A stretch of 38,434 nucleotides of DNA from positions 1 through 38,434 of IMG/VR virus record IMGVR_UViG_3300005338_000020. The stretch is one strand, 5' to 3'. The notes beneath the pieces were generated by a model. That model had not been told where the DNA came from. It saw only the letters and a list, made by a program, of their open reading frames with translations, and did not search any database. Made by a program: the position numbers and the translations under genes. The stretch is from a virus. Below, in pieces: positions 13,245 through 19,820 of this stretch (position 1 is the stretch's first letter; every line of letters starts with the position of its first letter).

Positions 13245-13529
13245 TTATCCTATATTTTCTTCTGGCGGTTTTGGCAGAGGCATCCAATGAATAATTTCTA
13301 TATGTTCTACATCTATGTCATATCCAGAGCAATTGCAATTTTCTATAAATCGATTATAATAATCGTCCCAAATACATGTATTTATTTGTTCTGTCCTTGT
13401 GTCTTTTCCAGATGTATATGTTCCAACTAATATATGTGCCAAAAAATCCCTATCTTTTGGTGGAGGTTTATCCTTAACACTAATCCATCCCATAGTATGT
13501 TCAGTGCATTTATCGGGATGGTTGCTCAT
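13245..13529 (-). CDS. DUF551 protein (copy 3)
   Basis: 94 residues. The typical DUF551 opening 'MGWISVKDKPPPKDRDFL' (about residue 13 onward) and closing 'IIHWMPLPKPPEE' are both clear, making this the best match of three copies in the window. It overlaps the gene upstream by ATGA. Function unknown. The first 12 residues (MSNHPDKCTEHT) could be trimmed if ATG at residue 13 is used. Confidence 0.75.
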   Translation of the reverse strand: MSNHPDKCTEHTMGWISVKDKPPPKDRDFLAHILVGTYTSGKDTRTEQINTCIWDDYYNRFIENCNCSGYDIDVEHIEIIHWMPLPKPPEENIG

Positions 13530-13768
13530 TCCTCATCTCTCCATTCCCATTTATTTTTTTTCTTTTTTTCCCAAGAACAACGCCCTGTTGCATAACGGAT
13601 TATTTTGTCTTCAAAAACAATATGCGCCCACATGCTACAAGATTCCGTTTCAGTAATTTCTAAATGTTCTCTTGCTGCTAGTTCACTTTCAAAATAACCC
13701 TTGAAATCACCCCAACCACCCAAAGGATAACAATTATCGCCATAGAAAAGTTTATATTTTTTCTGCAT
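13526..13768 (-). CDS. Hypothetical protein
   Basis: 80 residues from ATG 13768, placed by ATAGGT; a longer form from 13786 is possible. 'QKKYKLFYGDNCYPLGGWGD' and a lysine-rich C-terminus. Aromatic-rich alpha/beta appearance, no family recognised. Confidence 0.5.
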   Translation of the reverse strand: MQKKYKLFYGDNCYPLGGWGDFKGYFESELAAREHLEITETESCSMWAHIVFEDKIIRYATGRCSWEKKKKNKWEWRDEE

Positions 13769-13790
13769 AAAACCTATCCATCGCAATTTT

Positions 13791-13841
13791 TCATTTACAA
13801 ACTACATCATCCAATGTGCCGTCTAGGTCAAAGATTATCAT
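13791..13841 (-). pseudogene. Remnant of HAD-family phosphatase
   Basis: A 16-residue frame, 'MIIFDLDGTLDDVVCK', then stop. 'FDLDGTL' is the nucleophile motif I of the haloacid dehalogenase superfamily and normally opens a 130-250-residue phosphatase. The rest of the enzyme is missing from the next few hundred bases in any frame I checked, so this looks like a decayed gene start. Confidence 0.5.
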
Positions 13842-13849
13842 TTTTCACA

Positions 13850-14005
13850 TCAATGTTTATTGTTTTCACTTACTAACAATCTCCAAATTGCTCCATCCCA
13901 AAGAGTGGGATCAATTTCAGGATGACTTGCTATACAATCTTTTAGTAAATTGAAAGCTTTTTCAGTTTCTTCTTGATCTGTTTCCTTTGCTGGTCTTATT
14001 TCCAT
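13850..14005 (-). CDS. Hypothetical 51-residue protein
   Basis: ATG 14005 is preceded by GAGGGG at the right distance. The sequence 'MEIRPAKETDQEETEKAFNL' continues to 'HPEIDPTLWDGAIWRLLVSE', a plausible two-helix protein. Its stop lies eight bases before the HAD remnant. No family recognised. Confidence 0.5.
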   Translation of the reverse strand: MEIRPAKETDQEETEKAFNLLKDCIASHPEIDPTLWDGAIWRLLVSENNKH

Positions 14006-14030
14006 CAAAACCCCTCATCATCAGAATTCA

Positions 14031-14246
14031 CTAAATAATTTCTTCAAATATAAGACAAAATTGGTCAGTAACATTATGAATAAGATCAAGCTCATAAATA
14101 AAACGAACATTTCGGTCAGTATTTTGCGCTTCATGTTGTTCTCTTTTCAATTCGTCTGCATATTTTTCAAGAAAAGACAAGAACCTTTGGATTTTAGCGC
14201 CTACTTGATATTCATTTGGTGAACAGTTGCAACTTTCACAATTCAT
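14031..14246 (-). CDS. Hypothetical helical protein
   Basis: 71 residues from ATG 14246 with AAGGAG upstream. It starts with a Cys cluster ('MNCESCNCSPNEYQVGAKIQ') and continues as a long helix. The longer frame upstream would run into the tRNA-like gene, so the internal start is preferred. Confidence 0.55.
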   Translation of the reverse strand: MNCESCNCSPNEYQVGAKIQRFLSFLEKYADELKREQHEAQNTDRNVRFIYELDLIHNVTDQFCLIFEEII

Positions 14247-14266
14247 AAATCTCCTTATTAAAATTA

Positions 14267-14333
14267 GCGGAGGCACGAGTTGAACGTGCGCTGCCATGGC
14301 TTATGAAACCAGACATAGACCCCTATTCTCCGC
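14267..14333 (-). tRNA. tRNA-like gene, anticodon CAT (Met or Ile2), reduced D arm
   Basis: Read leftward: acceptor GCGGAG...CTCCGC (6 bp), T arm GCACG-TTCAACT-CGTGC (perfect 5-bp stem, standard loop), anticodon arm TGGT-TTCATAA-GCCA with CAT at the anticodon. The D arm is short (a TAG/CTA stem around GGGT) and the total is 67 nt, 4-9 short of normal. No CCA is encoded. It could be a divergent working phage tRNA or a decaying one. Confidence 0.55.
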
Positions 14334-14340
14334 GTTAAAT

Positions 14341-14380
14341 TTCCGATTTCTGATTTCCTATACAGAATCGGAAATCGGAA
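14341..14380. repeat. 15-bp hairpin between the two tRNA genes
   Basis: TTCCGATTTCTGATT (14341-14355) pairs with AATCGGAAATCGGAA (14366-14380) with one G-T pair and a 10-base loop. No T run follows on either strand. Possibly a processing signal in a dual-tRNA transcript. Confidence 0.55.
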
Positions 14381-14449
14381 CTGTTCAACCCAAGAACAAA
14401 AAACCAATCAGAATTAGAATTAAAATGTCGGCACGTTGATGGTCACATT

Positions 14450-14521
14450 CGGTACATGAAGGGATTGAACCTCCGACCAATGCGTTAACAGCGCACTGCT
14501 CTACCGCTGAGCTAATGTACC
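14450..14521 (-). tRNA. tRNA-Asn (GTT)
   Basis: Read leftward: acceptor GGTACAT/ATGTACC (7 bp perfect), D arm GCTC-AGCGGTA-GAGC, anticodon arm GTGCG-CTGTTAA-CGCAT with GTT at the anticodon, T arm GGAGG-TTCAATC-CCTTC. 71 nt plus discriminator G; CCA is not encoded. All canonical features are present. It would help decode AAC/AAU codons, which are frequent in this AT-rich genome. Confidence 0.95.
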
Positions 14522-14524
14522 ATT

Positions 14525-14659
14525 TTAATCAGGTAAATTCTTTCCAACTTCAAAACACTTTTTAATAGCTCTGATAGCAATATTTGTACCGTGATAGGAA
14601 CCTGCAATGAAACAGCAAAAACCGAATAGTGGAATGAAAAAGAAGTACCACCAATCCAT
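14525..14659 (-). CDS. 44-residue single-pass membrane protein
   Basis: ATG 14659 overlaps the stop of the SPFH gene by one base (TAATG) and has AAGGGG upstream. 'MDWWYFFFIPLFGFCCFIAG' is an N-terminal transmembrane helix followed by a short basic cytoplasmic tail. Coupling to the SPFH gene suggests the two work together at the membrane. Confidence 0.55.
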   Translation of the reverse strand: MDWWYFFFIPLFGFCCFIAGSYHGTNIAIRAIKKCFEVGKNLPD

Positions 14660-15564
14660 TATCTAACCCCTTGCAAGAACATCATTTTATCACCCATAGC
14701 ATATGTAGGAAGCTTTCCATCCCATTGCTTGATGGCTTGAGATTGTATCAGATTCTCGTCTAATGATTCAGCAAGTAATTTATTTGCTTTAGCTTCGGCT
14801 TCCGCCAGAATCGTGATTGCTTGAGCGTCAGCAGAGGCTTTTGCGGTTCTAGCAGTAGCTTGCGCTTGTGCTTCAAGAATACGACATTGCGCTTCACCTT
14901 GAGAAGTAGCCACAAGTTTTTTGGCTTGTGCTTCTGTCTCGCGCAATTCGTTTTCTCTTTGTTGTGCTCGTTGTGTGGCTTCGATTTTCTGGTTCAGAGC
15001 AGCAACCACGTTCTGAGGAAAATGAAAACGTCCAATGAGATAAATTTTAGAGATAAAGAAACCCAGAGGTTGCAAATCCCGTTTAACAAAATTCTGAACT
15101 TCGTCAAAAAATGCTTCCTTAGATAGTCCATAGAGGTCTTCTATTTTCATTTTAGACGCTGACTTATTAATAGCATCCCGAACATTATTTCTAATGAAGA
15201 CGCTGTTAATTTCATCCATTCCACGCCGATATTTTTGGAATATAAGGGGTACAGAAGTTGCATCGATGTGATAAGTAATCCCAACTTCAGCAGATACGGC
15301 AAGCCCTTCAGAAGTTTGAAAGTTAAAGGACTCGTCTGCTTCCCAAGTATGGTTTTGTTCGAATACCGGAAAAAGATAAACAGACTTCCAAGGAGATATC
15401 CAGTGGAGGCCAACATGTAGTTCATGATCTTCAACTCCTTTATCGGAGCCTAGCTGATCCACGACAACCCCGACATAACCAGGCTGTACTTGAGTCCAAC
15501 ATGTGAGCCAAAATAATAACAAGAAACAAGCTATAAAACAGGCAATCATATGGTTAATTTTCAT
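14659..15564 (-). CDS. SPFH/Band 7 (prohibitin-like) membrane protein
   Basis: 301 residues from ATG 15564, placed by AAAGGAGAAAG. One N-terminal transmembrane helix (about 6-24), then 'VQPGYVGVVVDQLG' opening the SPFH domain (about 27-200), then a helical Glu/Ala/Gln-rich coiled coil with 'IEATQRAQQRENELRETEAQ' as in prohibitins, HflK/HflC and stomatins. Such proteins form ring assemblies that organise membrane zones and control FtsH-type proteases. A phage copy could act on host proteolysis, lysis timing or superinfection; that is inference. It is flanked by two small coupled membrane proteins. Confidence 0.87.
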   Translation of the reverse strand: MKINHMIACFIACFLLLFWLTCWTQVQPGYVGVVVDQLGSDKGVEDHELHVGLHWISPWKSVYLFPVFEQNHTWEADESFNFQTSEGLAVSAEVGITYHIDATSVPLIFQKYRRGMDEINSVFIRNNVRDAINKSASKMKIEDLYGLSKEAFFDEVQNFVKRDLQPLGFFISKIYLIGRFHFPQNVVAALNQKIEATQRAQQRENELRETEAQAKKLVATSQGEAQCRILEAQAQATARTAKASADAQAITILAEAEAKANKLLAESLDENLIQSQAIKQWDGKLPTYAMGDKMMFLQGVR

Positions 15565-15778
15565 TATCTTTCTCCTTTGAAACAATAGTTCTTCCACAGT
15601 CGGTGCAATATGTTTCTGTGTTTTTGCAACCATTAGTATTGCAATCACCAATAATAAATCTCTTACAGTATTCTTTTTTGGATAAAATATTTCTATATCT
15701 GCATTTTGACAGCTCCTGGCCAACAAAATATCCACAAAATGCACCGATCAAGGAAAGTAATAAAAAAATGACCATCAT
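15554..15778 (-). CDS. Membrane-anchored cysteine-rich protein
   Basis: 74 residues. An N-terminal transmembrane helix ('MMVIFLLLSLIGAFCGYFVG') is followed by a small domain with six cysteines ('CNTNGCKNTETYCTDCGRT' and C26, C38), probably a zinc finger. It is the first gene of the SPFH operon and overlaps the SPFH gene by 11 bases. The ribosome site is GAGGAT. Not recognised beyond this. Confidence 0.6.
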   Translation of the reverse strand: MMVIFLLLSLIGAFCGYFVGQELSKCRYRNILSKKEYCKRFIIGDCNTNGCKNTETYCTDCGRTIVSKEKDNEN

Positions 15779-15809
15779 CGTGCTTTATCCTCGTATGTTG
15801 AAAAAAGTT

Positions 15810-15931
15810 CCCCTTCCAATTTATCGGCGGACATGAAGGGGCACCGCCTTTAATCTGGTGTCTCCCCAGATCGCTTATTAACGCCCACGGTCTCGGCGAA
15901 AGGAGAACAAGCATGCGACAGCTTGATTCTC
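15810..15931 (+). promoter_or_regulatory. Structured leader that can hide a ribosome site
   Basis: Several stems compete: CCCCTTC (15810-15816) with GAAGGGG (15835-15841); GGGGCACC (15838-15845) with GGTG/CCCC (15857-15867); ATCTGG (15853-15858) with CCAGAT (15866-15871). At the end, GAGAACAAGC (15903-15912) pairs with GCTTGATTCTC (15921-15931) with one bulge, leaving the ATG (15913) in the loop and covering the AAAGGAG site. Mutually exclusive stems suggest a translational switch or attenuator before the capsid operon. Matches no riboswitch I know. Confidence 0.45.
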
Positions 15932-16035
15932 AAAAGGTTCAATCACAAAAAGTGAAAGCGCGGACATTTAATAGTAAAATCTATTTTTCTGCAAGTTTTT
16001 TCTATCACTTCTACAAGTTATCCATAACTCATTAA
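15913..16035 (+). CDS. 40-residue leader peptide candidate
   Basis: ATG 15913 with a strong AAAGGAG site seven bases upstream. The product is basic then aromatic ('MRQLDSQKVQSQKVKARTF' to 'SASFFYHFYKLSITH'). It lies about 105 bases before the scaffold gene in a strongly structured leader, so it may be a regulatory leader peptide. No similarity recognised. The 105 bases after it hold only a small CACAA/TTGTG hairpin and the scaffold ribosome site. Confidence 0.4.
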   Translation: MRQLDSQKVQSQKVKARTFNSKIYFSASFFYHFYKLSITH

Positions 16036-16140
16036 AATACAGTCGCTTACACATCACATTTTATTCCTTTTAAAAATACAAATCCACACAATCTGTTGTG
16101 AAGGTAGCAAACGCTAGATTCACCACCTAGGGAGTAGTCA

Positions 16141-16824
16141 ATGGTAGATGAAAACGCTGACGTAGCAATACAGGAAGTCGTCACCCCTGAACAAGAAACT
16201 CAACCAGAGACTGTGACAGCCGTCCAGAAAGCGCCAGAGCCTCAAGAGGATGCTCAAGAGAAGAACTGGCGAGAGATGCGACAGGCATTTAAGGAACTAA
16301 AGCGCGAAAACCAATTCTTGCGCGAACAGTTTGAAAGGGCACAGCAACCTGCAAAGGCTATTGAAGAAGACATAGACGAAAATGAACCCTATGTCACTCC
16401 AAAAAGCTTTAAGAAAAAGATCCACGAGCTTGAACAGAAGCTAGTGGCTAAAGAAGCAGAAAGCATTCCTGATCGCCTGAGAGCCAAGTATGCGGACTTC
16501 GACGAAGTAGTTTCAGTAGAAAACGTTGAATTTTTGAAACAAAACGACCCTGAACTTGCGATGTCGTTAGCAGCGTTGGCTTCTGATCCATACAAACAAG
16601 GCATAGCAGCATACAAACTCCTTAAGCGATCTGATTACAATCAAGATAAGGTAAGTATGCACGAGAAGGCGAAAATTGCGGAGAACGCAAAAAAACCAAC
16701 ATCGGTACAAGCCGTGCGAAAGCAGGGTGCGTTGTCTGATGCCAATAGATTTGCAAATGGACTGACACCAGAGCTTAAAAAATCTCTCTACGCAGAGATG
16801 CAGGCAGCACGTAAGGGGGCGTAA
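16141..16824 (+). CDS. Scaffolding protein (putative)
   Basis: 227 residues with ribosome site AGGGAG. Acidic, helical, Gln/Glu-rich, with a long coiled coil 'MRQAFKELKRENQFLREQFE' and a basic C-terminal region. Composition, absence of hydrophobic core and position immediately before the major capsid gene match phage scaffolds, which assemble inside the procapsid and leave before DNA entry. The basic C-terminus would contact the coat protein, as in P22. Confidence 0.75.
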   Translation: MVDENADVAIQEVVTPEQETQPETVTAVQKAPEPQEDAQEKNWREMRQAFKELKRENQFLREQFERAQQPAKAIEEDIDENEPYVTPKSFKKKIHELEQKLVAKEAESIPDRLRAKYADFDEVVSVENVEFLKQNDPELAMSLAALASDPYKQGIAAYKLLKRSDYNQDKVSMHEKAKIAENAKKPTSVQAVRKQGALSDANRFANGLTPELKKSLYAEMQAARKGA

Positions 16825-16840
16825 ACCAAGATGGTGACGC

Positions 16841-17791
16841 ATGTCCATTACAACAAGCTCGGTGCTTCCAGCACCCGTACAACAGTCATTTAGCTTTAAA
16901 CTGCTATCTGTACCAGTTCCGTACATGATCCACAAGATCCCAGCCGATCTCAAGCAGATGCCACGAAACGGTGGTACAACACTGCGTATGAGACGTTACA
17001 ACCCATTGAATACAGCTACTGTACCATTGGGAAATAGTGGTATTACACCACCTCCACAACAGCTTACTGCTGTTGATATTGATGCCAAGATGGATTTCTA
17101 TGGCACATACATTTACTTGAATGAACAAGTCACACTTCAAAACCAAGACCCAGTGCTTAATGAAGCATCACAACGTCTTGGGGTATCACTCAGACAGACT
17201 GAAGATGAACTTACACGCAACATGCTTGCGTCTACAGCTTCATTTATCAACTGCGTAGGCGGTACAAACGGGGATAACCCAACTGAAATGGTGCGCTCTG
17301 ATGTAGATGCTGTTATTCAGACATTGGCTGGTAACAATGCATATACCATCTCAGACAACATTGAAGGTGATGATAAGTTCGGTACAGCACCTGTAAGGGA
17401 TGCTTATTTCGCTCTAGGTTCTACGAACTTGATCCGTACTATTGAGAACGTAAACGGATTCATCGCAAAAGCTCAATATCCATCTCAAATGAACACATTG
17501 AGACCGGAATGGGGTTCAATTTCTAACTTAAGATTCTTGCTGGCTTCTATCGGTAGCGTATCTCCAACATCATCTGCGCTTGGTGCTGATGTGTATAACA
17601 TCTTCTGCGTAGGTATGGAAGCATATGCTTGCATCGAGCAAGACGGATATTCTGCACAATTCCTGTATCGTCCACCAATCTATGACGGCCCATTGGCCCT
17701 CAACAGTTCTGTTGGCTACAAATTTGCGGAAGTGCCTCGTATCACGAACGATGCCTGGGTAATCAATCTTAGATCAACCCTTAAACCATAA
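16841..17791 (+). CDS. Major capsid protein, N4-gp56 family
   Basis: 316 residues. The start 'MSITTSSVLPAPVQQSFSFK' leads to 'MPRNGGTTLRMRRYNPLNTA', then 'GITPPPQQLTAVDIDAKMDF' with 'YGTYIYLNEQVTLQNQDPVL' and 'LTRNMLASTASFINC', which match the N4-gp56 group of HK97-fold coat proteins. It is the shell subunit, and the length is typical of the family. ATG 16841 is chosen because ATG 16831 is out of frame; the ribosome site (GGTG) is modest. It follows the scaffold gene after 16 bases. Confidence 0.88.
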   Translation: MSITTSSVLPAPVQQSFSFKLLSVPVPYMIHKIPADLKQMPRNGGTTLRMRRYNPLNTATVPLGNSGITPPPQQLTAVDIDAKMDFYGTYIYLNEQVTLQNQDPVLNEASQRLGVSLRQTEDELTRNMLASTASFINCVGGTNGDNPTEMVRSDVDAVIQTLAGNNAYTISDNIEGDDKFGTAPVRDAYFALGSTNLIRTIENVNGFIAKAQYPSQMNTLRPEWGSISNLRFLLASIGSVSPTSSALGADVYNIFCVGMEAYACIEQDGYSAQFLYRPPIYDGPLALNSSVGYKFAEVPRITNDAWVINLRSTLKP

Positions 17792-17803
17792 TAGGAGGCA
17801 TAT

Positions 17804-18832
17804 ATGGCAGTTTTAGATAATATTTTTGAAGGTACCTTTACACAGGGTTCTACTGCGGTTGTTCAATATTTGAATCTTCCAGGTGGTTTCGATCACATTG
17901 AAGTTTTCAATTATACCCAATGGAATGCTGCGTCAAAATCATTCAAGTTTGAATGGTTTAGAGGGATGCCATCGGGTTCTGCTCTTGTGACATCACAAAA
18001 CGCAGTTCCTGAAGTGTATACCAGTACGATTCCTTCTGGTGGATTTACATTAATTTCACCAACAGGAGTTCCAGTTCCTGGTTCACAATTAAGTGGTACA
18101 GCGATTAGCAGTGCAACACCTCCAGTTGTTTCTTCAGCAGCTACTAGCACGCTGAAAAACGGCGATATTGTTGTCATGTACAATTGCACAGGTGCAAAGC
18201 AGTTCAATGGCTACTATTTCACAGTAGGGTCAGTAACTGCAAATACATCTTTCACTTTGGCATATGCTCCAACGATTGTTGCTGGTACTACTTGCAACTA
18301 TCGCATTATGTCAAGTGATGCAGCTTTCTATCCTAGAAACCGTTTGATCGCTTCGATTTCACAAGCAACTCAAGCAGTAGTGACTTTCACAGTTACCCAT
18401 GGTTTGACAGTTGGTCAAGAGATCGTATTTAGCGTTCCAGCGGCATTCGGAATGACCCAAATGAACGGGTTGAGAGGAACGATCTTAGCTATTAACACAA
18501 CCACCAACGCTGTGACTGTTAATATCGATTCATCAGGCTTTACAGCCTTTGCGTTCCCACTAACCGCAACTGCAGCGACGGCATATAGCCCAGCTCAATG
18601 CGTTCCATTTGGTGACGGACTAGATATCACAAACCCATTGCAAACATCCGCAACACTTGCTGGTGCTACTCAAAACACATCTTTCAACGGTGTGGCATTG
18701 GGTCTTGGAGTTACTGGAACAAGTAACGTCCAATCCAATGGTATGGGTCCTGCTGGTTCTGCAAACGATGTGATGTATTGGAGAGCGACTAAGTCAGGCG
18801 CTTACTATCCAACTTCATACACACCGCTTTAA
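17804..18832 (+). CDS. Virion protein with FCCH-like domain, probable decoration protein
   Basis: 342 residues with TAGGAGG ribosome site 12 bases after the coat gene. The N-terminal part is a beta-rich domain ('FDHIEVFNYTQWNAASKSFK'). The middle repeat 'VTHGLTVGQEIVFSVPAAFG' followed by 'MNGLRGTILAINTTTNAVTV' is the pattern of the FCCH (ubiquitin-activating E1 four-helix/Ig-like) domain common in phage structural proteins. The C-terminus is Gly/Thr-rich. Probably a capsid-surface or spike protein; two terminator-like hairpins follow. Confidence 0.7.
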   Translation: MAVLDNIFEGTFTQGSTAVVQYLNLPGGFDHIEVFNYTQWNAASKSFKFEWFRGMPSGSALVTSQNAVPEVYTSTIPSGGFTLISPTGVPVPGSQLSGTAISSATPPVVSSAATSTLKNGDIVVMYNCTGAKQFNGYYFTVGSVTANTSFTLAYAPTIVAGTTCNYRIMSSDAAFYPRNRLIASISQATQAVVTFTVTHGLTVGQEIVFSVPAAFGMTQMNGLRGTILAINTTTNAVTVNIDSSGFTAFAFPLTATAATAYSPAQCVPFGDGLDITNPLQTSATLAGATQNTSFNGVALGLGVTGTSNVQSNGMGPAGSANDVMYWRATKSGAYYPTSYTPL

Positions 18833-18839
18833 ACAAAAC

Positions 18840-18875
18840 GTAGATCATTTTCGTGACGTTGCGGAAATGATCTAC
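18840..18875 (+). repeat. 11-bp hairpin after capsid genes
   Basis: GTAGATCATTT (18840-18850) pairs perfectly with AAATGATCTAC (18865-18875) around a 14-base loop. No T run follows; probably an mRNA 3'-end stabiliser or part of a double terminator. Confidence 0.6.
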
Positions 18876-18883
18876 ATAACACA

Positions 18884-18913
18884 GTGAGCCATGTAATGTG
18901 GCTCACATTTTAT
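18884..18913 (+). terminator. Intrinsic terminator of capsid operon
   Basis: GTGAGCCA (18884-18891) and TGGCTCAC (18899-18906), a perfect 8-bp stem with a 7-base loop, followed by ATTTTATT. It lies just before the ribosome site of the next gene, so read-through must supply the connector genes. Partial termination would give high coat expression relative to the tail. Confidence 0.7.
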
Positions 18914-18923
18914 TGAGGAAACA

Positions 18924-19379
18924 ATGGCAAAAGCAAAAGAAGTAGTCGAGGAAGTTTCGACAGAAAAACCAAGCATGAGCGTAGGGGATCTGGTAGCTCG
19001 CATCGAGAAGATGTCCCCCAAAGAAAAACAAGCTTTTTGCAAGACATTATCTACTGAAGAAAAGAAACGCTATATCGGGTACCTGAAAGATCGCGATATG
19101 GAAACTATCACAGCGGTTTTCCGCTGCTATGAACCTTTGGGTGGAATGGTCAAGATGACCGTGAAACCATATGAGGGCTGCGAAGCTACATATGAGTTTT
19201 ACGACAATCAAACCTATACGATCCCAATTTATCTAGCCAAACGATTCAACAATGAGTTCCAGGGTGTTGGTACATGGTATCCAACTCATGCGCACATCAT
19301 GGATGCAAGTGGTACGCCGATCGTTGGTGTAGGTAAGAAGAATTATCGTTTTGGAATGAATTCGACGGCTCTGATGTAG
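18924..19379 (+). CDS. Structural protein, connector region
   Basis: 151 residues with TGAGGAAAC ribosome site. N-terminal helical segment ('DLVARIEKMSPKEKQAFCKT') and a beta-rich C-terminal domain ('YEGCEATYEFYDNQTYTIPI'). The position after coat and decoration proteins suggests a head-tail joining role. Not matched to a named family. It abuts the next gene without a gap. Confidence 0.55.
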   Translation: MAKAKEVVEEVSTEKPSMSVGDLVARIEKMSPKEKQAFCKTLSTEEKKRYIGYLKDRDMETITAVFRCYEPLGGMVKMTVKPYEGCEATYEFYDNQTYTIPIYLAKRFNNEFQGVGTWYPTHAHIMDASGTPIVGVGKKNYRFGMNSTALM

Positions 19380-19820
19380 ATGTCTATACCGCAACCATTG
19401 AATCTTTTTACTCCGATTGCGTCCAACTACATCTATCAGAGGGCATTGATCTCTGATGTGACAAACGAAGTAAACGCAATTGTTACGACATCTACGGAAA
19501 ATGGATTCAATAACGGTCAAGTCATCCGAATCATTGTTCCACCACCCTATGGAATGGTTTTGAACTATGTTCAGACGACCATAGAGTTGATTGATGGATT
19601 CAGTTTCAGAACACAAATAGATACCTCGGCGCTGCTACCTTTTGTAGCGCCGACTTTTACTCCTGGCCATGCATTTACAGAGGCACAAGCGGTGCCTATG
19701 ACGGGTCTAGAGTGGAATATTGCGCCATTAACGGGAAATCAACCGCCAGCGGTTCCAACGCCTGTGAATACGGAAATACTACCGCATATGCCACCTGTAT
19801 ACCCCCCAAAGGAGGTTTAG
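19380..19820 (+). CDS. Structural protein, beta-rich
   Basis: 146 residues, ATG directly after the preceding stop. 'NQGNNG'-like 'ENGFNNGQVIRIIVPPPYGM' followed by 'LIDGFSFRTQIDTSALLPF' resembles the FCCH-like beta repeat of the decoration protein. The proline-rich C-terminus is probably extended. Likely a virion protein in the connector region. Confidence 0.55.
   Translation: MSIPQPLNLFTPIASNYIYQRALISDVTNEVNAIVTTSTENGFNNGQVIRIIVPPPYGMVLNYVQTTIELIDGFSFRTQIDTSALLPFVAPTFTPGHAFTEAQAVPMTGLEWNIAPLTGNQPPAVPTPVNTEILPHMPPVYPPKEV

Noticed and set aside
16567-16953. 128-codon leftward frame across scaffold and coat gene starts
   Set aside because: It lies opposite two well-supported late genes, with no coding character.
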